A stretch of 39,368 bases of DNA from Fibrobacterota bacterium (GCA_023249635.1 JAHFCH010000037.1:1-39368); one strand, 5' to 3'; shown: positions 24,273 through 32,862, counted from the first letter of the stretch. Numbers and translations are program-made. Notes: generated by a model not told the origin, from the sequence alone.

Positions 24273-25784
24273 ATGTCGATTAGCCGCACCCCCTCACCGT
24301 TACGCCTCTGGTCTCCTCTGTCCTTCCTGGCCGTAGCTTTGGCCATGGCCTTGTCGGCAACACCGGCGCGGGCCCAGATTGTCCCGGTGCCCCTTTCCGT
24401 GCTGCCGAATCCGGCGCCGGCCAACAAGGCCTTTACCTTGAGCCTCTACGGCGTGACGGCCAATTGCAATACCGTGTTCTCGCGCGAGAGCGTGACCGTG
24501 TACGGGAACCGCGTGGATCTGCGCTACACCATGGACAACCGCATCATCATCGACCCGCCCATTTTCATCGATGATCCGAAAATCGCCCAGGACGTACCGG
24601 TGCCTCCCTTGTGCCCGATCTACGCGGACGGACAGAAGCCCGCCTCCGACGGTAGCATCATCGAGCCGGACATCATGGCCAATGTGCCCATGTTCCAGAT
24701 GCCCGCCATGAAGCCGGGCACCTATGAGGTATGGGCCACCAACATGCCTGAATGCCTGTATACCAATCCGGCCTGCGCCATCAAGGTGGCACCGGTCTCG
24801 GCCGGGAACCTGGTGGTTTCCGAAACCGTCAGCGGGTTGACCTTTACCATAACCCCCGCCATCGCGGCGGCCGATAAGGGATTCGATTTGCAGTTGCTCA
24901 GCTACGGATTCAATTGCGGTACCACCTACGACAATCTGGACGTGAGCATGGACGGCGACGTGATCAACCTTTCGTTCAAGGACTACGAGCATGCCGGCAC
25001 GGTTTGCCCGGCCATCTATAAGCCCTATGGCCCGACATTCAAAATGCCCGCGCTCCCGGTGGGGTCCTACAAGGTGATGGCGACGCGCAAGTGTACCGCC
25101 ACCGTCTGCAATTACATCCCCGTGAGCACCTTGGCGGGTACGCTTACCATCCAGGGCTCGGTGGCGCGCAAGGGTTGGTTCCTCAAGGAGCATGCCCAGT
25201 TGGCCGGCAAGGCCTTCACCATGCAATTGCTCAACCAGGACGTGGGCAACTGCACCACCACCGTCTCGCATCAAGGCGTGACCCAGAGCGGCGGCGGCAT
25301 CTACACGACCTTCTTGATGGAAACCCATCCCGAGAACATTTGCATCCAGGATATGCATCCTTGGGGACCGAGCTTCTCGATGCAGGCCATGAAGGTGGGC
25401 ACGTATCCCGTGTACGTGACCCAGTTGTTGGCTTGCGAAGTGACCGCGCCTTTCTGCGCCATCGACCGCATCGCGCCGGTGCCCTCCGATACCCTGGTGG
25501 TGATGACCACCTTGGCCGTGCGCATCTCGGAACTGCGCGCCCATGGGCCACGGGTTTCCCTGCGCGGCAACATCGCCGTGTTCGCGCTGCCCCAGGGCCG
25601 CGCCGGCGCCTGGCATGCCGAGCTGGTGAGCGTGGAAGGCCGCGTGTTGGGAGATCGTACGGTGACGGGTGCGGCCGGGGACAAGGTGGAGATTTCCGTG
25701 AGCCGCGCGCCGGCCAATGCGGTGAGCCTCTTGCGCCTGACTTCGCCCGAAGGCAAGCAACAATTCCTGCCTATTGTAAGGTGA
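24273..25784 (+). CDS. Secreted protein with three Cys4 repeat domains and a C-terminal sorting-like tail
   Basis: A 503-residue exported protein with a signal peptide ending ARA|Q at residue 34. Three repeats of one beta-sandwich-like domain follow. Each carries four Cys: 65/114/161/168, 215/245/274/279 and 327/357/388/395. Each ends with an F-MPA---G-Y-V-AT motif (FQMPAMKPGTYEVWAT, FKMPALPVGSYKVMAT, FSMQAMKVGTYPVYVT). The first copy has extra residues between its cysteines. The last ~70 residues (AELVSVEGRVLGDRT...FLPIVR) look like the FCB-group C-terminal sorting tail. I recognise no named family for the repeat. It is first in a cluster of three paralogues, and the four cysteines per repeat suggest disulphides outside the cytoplasm. 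Function unknown; ligand binding or a structural surface role is possible. Confidence 0.85.
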   Translation: MSISRTPSPLRLWSPLSFLAVALAMALSATPARAQIVPVPLSVLPNPAPANKAFTLSLYGVTANCNTVFSRESVTVYGNRVDLRYTMDNRIIIDPPIFIDDPKIAQDVPVPPLCPIYADGQKPASDGSIIEPDIMANVPMFQMPAMKPGTYEVWATNMPECLYTNPACAIKVAPVSAGNLVVSETVSGLTFTITPAIAAADKGFDLQLLSYGFNCGTTYDNLDVSMDGDVINLSFKDYEHAGTVCPAIYKPYGPTFKMPALPVGSYKVMATRKCTATVCNYIPVSTLAGTLTIQGSVARKGWFLKEHAQLAGKAFTMQLLNQDVGNCTTTVSHQGVTQSGGGIYTTFLMETHPENICIQDMHPWGPSFSMQAMKVGTYPVYVTQLLACEVTAPFCAIDRIAPVPSDTLVVMTTLAVRISELRAHGPRVSLRGNIAVFALPQGRAGAWHAELVSVEGRVLGDRTVTGAAGDKVEISVSRAPANAVSLLRLTSPEGKQQFLPIVR

Positions 25785-25788
25785 GGTT

Positions 25789-25818
25789 CGCTGAACCGCT
25801 CTGAATTACGCTGAACCG
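25789..25818 (+). repeat. Short direct repeat between the first two Cys4-repeat genes
   Basis: CGCTGAACCG occurs at 25789-25798 and 25809-25818, a 20-bp period, in the 57-bp linker between the two genes. Its meaning is unknown. Confidence 0.5.
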
Positions 25819-25841
25819 GAATACGGATACGGGAGAACAAG

Positions 25842-26828
25842 ATGGAACACATGGCAGACATGACGGGGATAGGGGCGGGGGCAGGGACGGCGGCGCTGAC
25901 CGGGATCGATGACCTGGGATCATTGCTAAGGCCTGAGTCAGCGGGGGTGCGGGCGCTCGCGCGCGCCTTGGCGCTGGCCGGGATCTGCGCTTGGGCGACC
26001 TCGGCGGGAGCGGCAGCGGCTGCGACCACCGCCAGCCTTTCGCCCTACTGGATCGAAGGGCATCATGTTTCCACCTTGGCGGTATCCGGGGATATGGAGG
26101 GCTACTGCGCTCCGCTCTTTTCCCATCACGAGGCCCAATACGCCGACGGCAAGCTGATGCTCTCGGTAGTGGTGGAAAGCAATCCCGCCGCCCTATGCGC
26201 GGTCAATTCGACTTCGCCTTACCGCACCGAATTCAGCGTACCCGCGCTGGATTCCGGAAGCCATCCCGTGACCATCCGCTGGCGCCAGGCCTGCGAGCTG
26301 GCCCCCACGCCGTGCCCGGTCGCGTACATCGTCAAGGATCTGGGTAACATCACGGTTACGGACTCGGCCCATCTCGGTTACGTCTTCACCCCGGAACATG
26401 CCCGGGCGGGCGCCGGGATCAAGATCCATCTCAACGGCAAGTTCAACTGCGCCGATCAGATCTCGGCGGTTTCCGCCGATACCCAGCGTCCGGCCATCTA
26501 CCTCAACTTCACCGTCAATCCGAGACCCGAAATCGCGTGCATCATGCCTTTCCCGGGCATCGACTTCGAGGTTCCCGCGCTTACCGCCGGCACCTACCAG
26601 GTGTTCGCGGCCCGCTCGCCCTATTGCGCCCCGGGCACGGTTTGCCCCCTGTTCCGGATCGCGCCGCAACTGGCCGGGGCGCTGGATGTGGAGAGCGCGA
26701 CCGCGTTGGCGCCCATGCGCCCCAAGGCCGGGTACGCCAACCCCATCGTTAAGGGTGGCAAGAGCGGTACAGGATTCCGGGCCGAGTGGCGCGGAAAGGC
26801 GCATACCGTAGCGGGCCGCCGAGATTAG
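25842..26828 (+). CDS. Secreted protein with two Cys4 repeat domains
   Basis: A 328-residue paralogue of the preceding gene product with two repeats. The cysteines are at 89/119/151/158 and 203/233/262/268, and the matching motifs are FSVPALDSGSHPVTI and FEVPALTAGTYQVFAA. The hydrophobic export signal is at about residues 36-62 (VRALARALALAGICAW). That leaves a 35-residue Gly-rich leader before it. The ATG at 25842 has a good GGAGAA site, while a GTG at 25947 would give a conventional signal peptide but has no spaced Shine-Dalgarno; I keep the ATG with doubt. The C-terminus is short and basic (GFRAEWRGKAH...) and lacks the sorting-like tail of the first gene; a related RWRG string ends the third protein. 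No function known. Confidence 0.8.
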   Translation: MEHMADMTGIGAGAGTAALTGIDDLGSLLRPESAGVRALARALALAGICAWATSAGAAAAATTASLSPYWIEGHHVSTLAVSGDMEGYCAPLFSHHEAQYADGKLMLSVVVESNPAALCAVNSTSPYRTEFSVPALDSGSHPVTIRWRQACELAPTPCPVAYIVKDLGNITVTDSAHLGYVFTPEHARAGAGIKIHLNGKFNCADQISAVSADTQRPAIYLNFTVNPRPEIACIMPFPGIDFEVPALTAGTYQVFAARSPYCAPGTVCPLFRIAPQLAGALDVESATALAPMRPKAGYANPIVKGGKSGTGFRAEWRGKAHTVAGRRD

Positions 26829-26833
26829 ACCGT

Positions 26834-26892
26834 GCCGGCCGGGCGGGGGGTGGCTTCGTCCGCCACTTGTTACAATGGGGAGCCCGGCCGGC
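26834..26892 (+). other. Long nested inverted repeat in the leader of the third Cys4-repeat gene
   Basis: GCCGGCCGGGC (26834-26844) and GCCCGGCCGGC (26882-26892) are a perfect 11-bp inverted repeat. A smaller hairpin GTGGC/GCCAC (26850-26854, 26862-26866) is nested inside. It begins 6 bp after the previous stop and ends 38 bp before the next ATG. No T-run follows. It may attenuate transcription or stabilise the downstream message. Confidence 0.6.
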
Positions 26893-26930
26893 CCTTATTA
26901 CCTTGGCTTAAGGCCACCAGCGAGGTTCCC

Positions 26931-28124
26931 ATGCGCACGCATCCCTTACTCTACTCCATCCTGTTCCTGGCCACGGCCGCGGGCGCGGCTACCATCGGGC
27001 CCAAGGAGGCCGAGTCCGGCCACGCGTTCACGTTGACCGTGTACGGTAAGACGCAACTGTGCATGCCTATCTTCTCCCGGCAATCGGCCGAGGCGGTCAA
27101 GACGGGCAGCTTGCATCTTTCGGTGATGGCCGAGAACAATCCCCTCGGCAAATGCACGGCGGGCGATCACGATTACCAGGTGGACTTCGACATTCCCGCC
27201 CTCAAGGCCGGCGAATATGCCGTGAGCATTACCCTGCAGCCCCCCTGCGCATACACCGAACCCCGTTGCCTGGTCCCCGTGGTAACCGATTCGGCGGGCA
27301 CCCTGACGGTGCGCGACTCGGCCAAGCTGGTGTACCAGATCAAGCCGAAGCTGACGCCTTCGCTCAAGTCCTTTCCGATGCGCGTCATCCACAGCGGCTT
27401 CAAATGCGACGACGTGTTCACGAACCTGACCGTGGCCGTGCGCGGCTGGCAAATCTTCACGACCTACACCAAACCCCCGCATAACGGCGGCATCTGTCCC
27501 GCCGTGATCACGGACTATGGACCGGTCTTCACGGTGCCCGCCTTGGAGGCCGGTACCTATCAGGTCTTCGCCACGGAAACCCCTTATTGCAGCAACGGGC
27601 TTTGCCCGCCCATTATCCTGGATCCGCTGCTGGCCGGCTCCCTGGAGGCGCGTGGCCAGGCGGAACCGTTTACGATTTGGGTGGAGCCGGGCAAGGTGGC
27701 CGCGGGCATGGCGGGTACCTTGCAATTGCACAGCTCGGCGTTTACCTGCAACGACGTGATGCAGAATAAGCAGGCGACCATCGGCGCCAAGGACGGCGTG
27801 ATCACCTTGAGCTATTCCATGACGCGCACCAAGATCCTGTGCCCGGATACCATCTTCGTGCACCATGAGGATTTCGCCGTGGCGGGATTGGCCGTGGGTA
27901 TGCATCCCATCGTGCTTAAGCCCGCCGCCGAATGCCCGTCGAACAGCATCCTGTGCGGCGATGCCGCGGGAGCCAAGGCGGTGGATACCGTGACCGCCGA
28001 ATCGTCCCTAGGCGTGGCGGGCAAGCGGAGCGGGGCTCGGAGGGCCGCAGGCATGGGCATGGAGCTGCGCTGGCGCGGTGAACCCGCCGATGCCGACGGC
28101 CGCATCCGTAACCAGGCGCGTTGA
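26931..28124 (+). CDS. Secreted protein with three Cys4 repeat domains
   Basis: A 397-residue exported protein with a short signal peptide (MRTHPLLYSILFLATAAGA|A). Three repeats carry cysteines at 44/75/106/113, 159/189/220/225 and 273/304/335/342. The spacing is almost constant: about 30, about 31, then 5-7 residues. The recurring motif appears as FDIPALKAGEYAVSI, FTVPALEAGTYQVFAT and FAVAGLAVGMHPIVL. The frame is open 33 codons further upstream, but that part crosses the long inverted repeat, so the ATG at 26931 directly before the signal peptide is preferred. It has the same domain as its two upstream neighbours, ending in a basic tail with LRWRGEPAD. Function unknown. Confidence 0.85.
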   Translation: MRTHPLLYSILFLATAAGAATIGPKEAESGHAFTLTVYGKTQLCMPIFSRQSAEAVKTGSLHLSVMAENNPLGKCTAGDHDYQVDFDIPALKAGEYAVSITLQPPCAYTEPRCLVPVVTDSAGTLTVRDSAKLVYQIKPKLTPSLKSFPMRVIHSGFKCDDVFTNLTVAVRGWQIFTTYTKPPHNGGICPAVITDYGPVFTVPALEAGTYQVFATETPYCSNGLCPPIILDPLLAGSLEARGQAEPFTIWVEPGKVAAGMAGTLQLHSSAFTCNDVMQNKQATIGAKDGVITLSYSMTRTKILCPDTIFVHHEDFAVAGLAVGMHPIVLKPAAECPSNSILCGDAAGAKAVDTVTAESSLGVAGKRSGARRAAGMGMELRWRGEPADADGRIRNQAR

Positions 28125-28299
28125 GACCCGCGCCACAACGGGCGTTGAGCGGATTTCATCAACGTAAAGCGTTCCGCCGTTATTCGGATCCTTGAACACA
28201 ACTCCTGGTTACGTCGGCGCAATACCGCAGGAATAGACGCAAGATTTCGAGCACGGGATTTGCATAAGCACGGAGCTCCACATCATCAGGAGTTTCGTA

Positions 28300-28902
28300 A
28301 TGACTTTCCGTTCCGCCTTGGCCTTCACCTTCGCCGCCGCCCTCGGCTCGGTCCATGCGACCGAGATCCTGGCCGCCGGCTCGGTCTGGGAATACACCCA
28401 TACCGACCCCACCGGCAACACCGCGTGGAAAACCACCACCGGCGGCTGGGCCACCAGCCCCGCCCCCTTCGGTAATACCTCCGGCGGAGATTTCGGCATC
28501 ACGGCCCCCGGCTCCTATTGGGAAGCCAACGGGACCTTGGGCGACGACCTGTGGGTGCGCCGCAATGTCGATCTTACCGGTTGGGATCTCTCGACCCTGA
28601 CCTACGGCCTGGGCGTGGATAACGGCTTCAAGCTGTATATCAACGGCACCTTGATCGCGTCGGACAATGCCGAGGGCTTCACCTCGCGCTGGGAATACAC
28701 CGGCGCCATCGCGGCCGGCTACCTCCACACCGGCAACAACGTGATTGCCGTGGCCCTGGAAGATCATGGCGGAGCCACCGCTTTCGACATGCATATCGCC
28801 GGCACCGCCATTCCCCCCGTTCCCGAACCCGCCAGCTGCGCGCTGATGGGCTTGGGTCTTTTGGGCATGGGTCTCGCCGCTCGCCGCGCCCGCAAGGCGT
28901 AA
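28300..28902 (+). CDS. PEP-CTERM sorted secreted protein
   Basis: A 200-residue exported protein. The signal peptide is at the N-terminus (MTFRSALAFTFAAALGSVHA). The mature part is a jelly-roll-like domain (DDLWVRRNVDLTGW, LYINGTLIASDN, NNVIAVALEDHGG). The C-terminus is a complete PEP-CTERM signal: VPEPAS at 174-179, a hydrophobic helix LMGLGLLGMGLAA, and a basic end RRARKA. Such proteins are processed by an exosortase and usually end up on the cell surface or in exopolysaccharide. No exosortase gene is in this window. AGGAG precedes the ATG, and a strong terminator follows at 28944-28972. Being behind the Cys4 cluster suggests a surface-protein neighbourhood rather than a shared operon. Confidence 0.9.
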   Translation: MTFRSALAFTFAAALGSVHATEILAAGSVWEYTHTDPTGNTAWKTTTGGWATSPAPFGNTSGGDFGITAPGSYWEANGTLGDDLWVRRNVDLTGWDLSTLTYGLGVDNGFKLYINGTLIASDNAEGFTSRWEYTGAIAAGYLHTGNNVIAVALEDHGGATAFDMHIAGTAIPPVPEPASCALMGLGLLGMGLAARRARKA

Positions 28903-28943
28903 CGGCAGCGTCGATTCCGTATCCGGCCACCTGTGCCGGTAAG

Positions 28944-28972
28944 GGCCTCGGGGAGATTCCCCGGGGCCTTTT
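28944..28972 (+). terminator. Rho-independent terminator of the PEP-CTERM gene
   Basis: GGCCTCGGGG and CCCCGGGGCC form a 10-bp stem with one G-T pair around a 5-base loop (28954-28958), followed by TTTT at 28969-28972. Confidence 0.85.
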
Positions 28973-29083
28973 GCATGCTTGCGCGCCCCACCCCTGCCTT
29001 ACCTCTGCGGCGATTGGCGAAAATCCACGGTTTCACCTTCCACCTTTGGTTCCCGGGCGATCCAAGGTATTTTAGGGGAACGC

Positions 29084-30070
29084 ATGCAGAAGCTTCTGAT
29101 TACCATCGGCGACCCCGCGGGCATCGGCCCCGAAGTGGTCGTAAAGTGCTTGGCCAAGCTCGTCCATTCCGAAGACGTGGAACCCGTGGTGGTGGGGGAA
29201 CGCGAGATCCTGGAAGATACCGCCAAGGCCTTGGGCCTCCACCTGCAATTCTGCCCGGACGATTCACCCAGGCACGGCCGCATCAAGGTGCGCAGCCTCG
29301 GGCTAGTGCGCCACGGCGATTTCGAACTGGGGCGCATGTCGGCCCTGTGCGGCAACGCGGCCTACCATTACTTCGCCCATGCGGTGGAAGCCTGCCTGGC
29401 GGGTGAGGCCCACGGCATCGTCACCGCGCCCATCAATAAAGAGGCCATGAATCTGGCCGGACATCATTACGTGGGGCATACCGATATCCTGGAGAAGATG
29501 ACCGGGGCGGAAACCGTCATCATGGCGCTGGTCCATCCCAAGCTTATCGTGAGCCATGTAACGGATCATCTTCCTTTGCGGAAAGCGCTCGAGCATATCA
29601 CCATCCCCCGCATCAAGGAAGTGGTCAAGCTCACCTGGCGCACCTTGTTGGCCACGCGCACCTTTACGCCGCGCATCGCATTGGCGGGAGTCAATCCGCA
29701 CGCGGGCGAGAACGGGTTGTTCGGCCGCGAAGAGTTGGATATCCTCAAGCCGGCCATGGAAGAGTTGAAGGCGGAAGGCTTCCCCACCTTCGGGCCCTTC
29801 CCCGGGGATACCGTATTCCTGCAAGCCTTGAAGGGGCGCTTCGACGCGGTGTTGGCCATGTACCATGACCAGGGCTTCGGCCCCATGAAGACGGTGGATA
29901 TGGCCAATGGCGTGAATTGCACCTTGGGGCTCCCCTTCGTGCGTACCTCGCCCGACCACGGGACGGCCTTCGAAATCGCCGGAAGCGGCCTGGCTGAGCC
30001 GGAATCCATGATCGCTGCCTGGGAACTGGCCGCCCAATTGCTTAAAGCGAAAGCCCTACAGCAGGAATAG
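29084..30070 (+). CDS. pdxA: 4-hydroxythreonine-4-phosphate dehydrogenase
   Basis: A 328-residue PdxA. It oxidises 4-phosphohydroxy-L-threonine with NAD in the DXP-dependent route to pyridoxal 5'-phosphate, in the cytoplasm. Family motifs are present: GDPAGIGPE (9-17), TAPINKEA (114-121) and GHTDIL (131-136). The three metal-binding histidines fall at His162 (VTDHLPL), His206 (NPHAGE) and His261 (YHDQG), matching the spacing of the E. coli ligands 166/211/266. LPFVRTSPDHGTAFEIAG closes the active-site region. The open frame begins 35 codons earlier, but the conserved N-terminus and AGGGGAA upstream select the ATG at 29084. The methyltransferase gene follows after 27 bp, so co-transcription is likely. 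Confidence 0.96.
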   Translation: MQKLLITIGDPAGIGPEVVVKCLAKLVHSEDVEPVVVGEREILEDTAKALGLHLQFCPDDSPRHGRIKVRSLGLVRHGDFELGRMSALCGNAAYHYFAHAVEACLAGEAHGIVTAPINKEAMNLAGHHYVGHTDILEKMTGAETVIMALVHPKLIVSHVTDHLPLRKALEHITIPRIKEVVKLTWRTLLATRTFTPRIALAGVNPHAGENGLFGREELDILKPAMEELKAEGFPTFGPFPGDTVFLQALKGRFDAVLAMYHDQGFGPMKTVDMANGVNCTLGLPFVRTSPDHGTAFEIAGSGLAEPESMIAAWELAAQLLKAKALQQE

Positions 30071-30097
30071 CCGGGTCGCCGGATCGGGCGGGACTTC

Positions 30098-31720
30098 ATG
30101 CGGGTTTACGCCGACTGCCACATCGCCGATCCGGTTTTGATCGCAACCGCTAAGGAATTCGACATCCCGCTTCCGGAGCGGATTGACCTGCTCCAGAGCG
30201 GACCCTACCTGGCCCAGTTCCATGGCCTGGCCACCATGACCCGGAACGGTACCCAACCGCCCGAACGCTTCTCGCTAATTACCGTACTGATGGATTCCGT
30301 GTACGGCTGGCTCATGAAGGATCAGGAACGCTTCCTTTTCGAAAAGGTGAAAGCGTTACCCGATGGCGCAGTAATCATCGAGCTGGGGGCCTGCCGCGGC
30401 AAGAGCACCGTCGCCATGGCGTTTGGCTGCGTAGGTTCCGGCAAACGGATTTATTCCATCGACACCTTCAGCGGCAACGATGGCTTGATGGGGAAGGGCG
30501 AAGATTTCCAGCCCGTCCGGGCCGGGAACCTGCGGCGTTTCGGCCTGGAAAAATACGCCATCCCGCTGCGCGGTCTGAGATCGGACATAATTCCGCAAAG
30601 GCATCTATATCCTCCGCCCGATTTCGTCTTTATCGACGCCGCGCACGAATATGTCGGCGTGCTTGTCGACTTCAAGAACATCTATCCCTACGTTAAGGAA
30701 GGGGGATTCATTTCCTTCCACGATGTTGAGATCGGATGGCCGGGATCGTGGCGGGTGTGGAAAGACTACGGGTTGGATCTCCTCACCCATCACGAGTACT
30801 CGTTCACCTTGGCCTGCGGACGCAAAGAGCCCGGACGGCCTTTCCGGAGAAGGCCCGGCACCCATCCGGTTTTCGACTACGCGCGGGAAGCGTGCCTGGA
30901 AGTCGGCGGTCTCTTCGGACCGCAGCATGCTTTGACCGCCGCCTTGTGCATGAGTTATGAGGGCTTGGATTGGGGCGGGCATGGCCGGAAAAGAATCCTG
31001 GCGGCGGAGGACCGCATCATGAACGCGCCGGAAACGGATTTCCATGACTGGATCCGCGAAAGCATCAATTCCAAGGATGGCCGCATCGACGGTTACCTGC
31101 GCCTGTGGCACGGCCTGAGCCTTTTGAAGCAAGAACGTTTCGAGGAAGCCCTGGAGCAGTTTATGGCCGTGACCCTGGTTTCCCGGCCTGTGCCCGAGGA
31201 ACGCGTGGAACCGTATATGACGCTGGCGCGCAGCCGCTTGAACGGGGAGGCTCCCGTCGTCCTCCCGATCCCGGAAGGGTCCAAGGAATTCCATGCCTTC
31301 GTCAAAACCTCCGACACCGTTATCGCGGTTGGCCGGGATGCTTCGTCCCTGCTGCGCGGATTACGTTGCGCCGGCAAGGTAATCCTCGATGCGGATGCCC
31401 GCGTGTGCGCGAAACCCATTTACGATAACGGCATCGATGCGCTGCAAACCTGGGATGACATTCCACCCGAATCGTGCCAGGCATTCCTATGCCAGGGAGG
31501 GTTGGAAACGGATACCGCGCCCTTGCAGCTGTTGCGGAGCGGATTCGCGAGCCCGGCCAAGGGCGGGATCGCGGTCTTCCTGATCCCTTCCGCCGAAGGC
31601 GCATTCTACTCGTGGAGCGAGACCACCTTGCGCAACCTGTTTTCGGCCGCGGGTTTCCGTGTCGAGTCGCTCACGGCCGCAGCCGCCGGCGGCATGCGCA
31701 TCATCGCCAAAAAACCGTAA
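30098..31720 (+). CDS. Class I SAM-dependent methyltransferase with extended C-terminus
   Basis: A 540-residue protein. Residues about 75-240 form a Methyltransf_24-like domain: motif I ELGACRGKS (95-103), IDTF (121-124), VFIDAAHEY (177-185) and FHDVEIG (207-213), as in methyltransferases acting on sugars or small molecules. Residues about 350-385 read like one TPR-type helical pair (LWHGLSLLKQERFEEALEQF). The last 150 residues resemble a second Rossmann-like unit (DTVIAVGRDASSLLRG, ending FRVESLTAAAAGGMRIIAKKP) that lacks a clear SAM-binding glycine motif. Target is unknown. It follows pdxA after 27 bp, and its last 20 bp overlap the end of the convergent SUMF1-domain gene. Confidence 0.85.
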   Translation: MRVYADCHIADPVLIATAKEFDIPLPERIDLLQSGPYLAQFHGLATMTRNGTQPPERFSLITVLMDSVYGWLMKDQERFLFEKVKALPDGAVIIELGACRGKSTVAMAFGCVGSGKRIYSIDTFSGNDGLMGKGEDFQPVRAGNLRRFGLEKYAIPLRGLRSDIIPQRHLYPPPDFVFIDAAHEYVGVLVDFKNIYPYVKEGGFISFHDVEIGWPGSWRVWKDYGLDLLTHHEYSFTLACGRKEPGRPFRRRPGTHPVFDYAREACLEVGGLFGPQHALTAALCMSYEGLDWGGHGRKRILAAEDRIMNAPETDFHDWIRESINSKDGRIDGYLRLWHGLSLLKQERFEEALEQFMAVTLVSRPVPEERVEPYMTLARSRLNGEAPVVLPIPEGSKEFHAFVKTSDTVIAVGRDASSLLRGLRCAGKVILDADARVCAKPIYDNGIDALQTWDDIPPESCQAFLCQGGLETDTAPLQLLRSGFASPAKGGIAVFLIPSAEGAFYSWSETTLRNLFSAAGFRVESLTAAAAGGMRIIAKKP

Positions 31721-32759
31721 CCCTTCCCGGCCGTCCCCAGGATAAAGCCGCCCCGTTAACGGAGCGCGGGATTCCGTCCCGGGCCTCGAGTACCGGAATG
31801 GTTCCCGCCTTGCGGGGCTGGGGCTGGGGCCAGAAGCCCGAGCTCGCGGTCACGGTACGTACGGTTCGGAATCCGATCTCGCCGATGCCGCCATAGGCCC
31901 CCAGGATGGCCTGGCTGTTGGGGCCCCATTTGTAATGGTAGGCGATGCGCATGTGGCCGGCGATATCGGTCTTGAACGATCCGCCTTTGGCCACCTTGTT
32001 GTTCTCGGGACTGCTCGCGGCGCCGACGGGATCAACCTCATCCGTGGTCGCATAGGGCGCGTTCCAATCGTTGCACCATTCGAACAGGTTGCCGACCATG
32101 TCGTAGAGGCCCCAGGGATTGGGCTTGCGGGTGGCGACCGGATGGGACTTGCCGCCGGAATTATCGTTCCACCAGGCGACCTCGGCCCCGCGCGCGTTCA
32201 CGTTCTGGCCGTCCGGGGCGAAAAACCATTTGCCCGTGGTCCCGGCGCGCTCGGCATATTCATACTCGGCGTTGGTAGGGATGCGGTATCCGGATTTGCG
32301 GATATCGAAAACCAGGTTGCCGAGGTTGGTCGCGGTGGAACCGCTCTTGCTTAGCGAAGAGTAGTTATACACGGTATCCAAGCCTTCGCGCTTGCTGCGC
32401 GCGTTGCAGTAGAGCACGGCATCGAACCAGGTGGTTTTCTCCACCGGGAGTTTCATATCGCCGACATTGCCCGAGGGGTTGTTCTTCATCAACTCAAGGT
32501 ATTGGGCCTGCGTGACCATGGCCGTGTCCATCAGGAAGTCATAGGTGAAAGTCACTTTGTGCTTACCCAGGTAGAAAGCCCATCCGTTGGCGGGCTCTCC
32601 GGGATTCTGTTCGGCCTTGTCCATGCCCATCAGGAAGTTTTGCCCCTTGGCATGGATCTGCACCATGCCTCCAGGGGCCGCCAGGGCGGTGCCGGCGGTA
32701 AAAACGAAGGCGAGGGCGGTGGATAGCAAGCAGGGCCAGCGGGATGGGGGGTTGCGCAT
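31701..32759 (-). CDS. Secreted SUMF1 / formylglycine-generating-enzyme-like domain protein
   Basis: A 352-residue exported protein with a signal peptide (MRNPPSRWPCLLSTALAFVFTAGTALA). The SUMF1 (FGE-sulfatase) fold follows: FLMG, a middle WFDAVLYCNARSKREGLDTVYNY, YRIPTNAEYEYAERAG, NPWGLYDMVGNLFEWCNDW, KGGSF and a late IGFRTVR. The pair of copper-binding cysteines of true formylglycine-generating enzymes is not visible near the end, so this is probably a binding or structural variant. The last ~45 residues after FRTVR are Pro/Arg-rich and may be a tail or run-on, since the stop lies inside the 3' end of the methyltransferase gene. The ATG at 32759 precedes the signal peptide directly; an earlier in-frame ATG is not needed. 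The giant LamG gene is upstream on the same strand. Confidence 0.88.
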   Translation of the reverse strand: MRNPPSRWPCLLSTALAFVFTAGTALAAPGGMVQIHAKGQNFLMGMDKAEQNPGEPANGWAFYLGKHKVTFTYDFLMDTAMVTQAQYLELMKNNPSGNVGDMKLPVEKTTWFDAVLYCNARSKREGLDTVYNYSSLSKSGSTATNLGNLVFDIRKSGYRIPTNAEYEYAERAGTTGKWFFAPDGQNVNARGAEVAWWNDNSGGKSHPVATRKPNPWGLYDMVGNLFEWCNDWNAPYATTDEVDPVGAASSPENNKVAKGGSFKTDIAGHMRIAYHYKWGPNSQAILGAYGGIGEIGFRTVRTVTASSGFWPQPQPRKAGTIPVLEARDGIPRSVNGAALSWGRPGRVTVFWR

Positions 32760-32820
32760 GTTCCCGAACTTAGCCGGCGAGGGCCGGGCGGGATTGCAGG
32801 AAGGAGGCAATAACTTGGAG

Positions 32821-32852
32821 GAATAAACGGCCCGGCGCGGCGCGGAGGCCGT
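32821..32852 (-). terminator. Candidate terminator after the giant LamG protein gene
   Basis: On the minus strand ACGGCC and GGCCGT enclose a GC-rich loop and are followed by TTATTC. It begins 11 bp after the stop codon. The T-run is short, so this is moderate evidence. Confidence 0.4.
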
Positions 32853-32862
32853 CGCCAGTACG

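Noticed and set aside
24300-25763. A 487-residue minus-strand frame opposite the first Cys4-repeat gene
   Set aside because: His/Gly/Arg-rich shadow. The plus strand has a signal peptide, a ribosome-binding site and repeats conserved in two neighbours.
25091-25804. A 237-residue second-frame open reading frame overlapping the first Cys4-repeat gene
   Set aside because: His/Arg/Gly-rich sequence with no start signal, contained in a gene with strong evidence in another frame.
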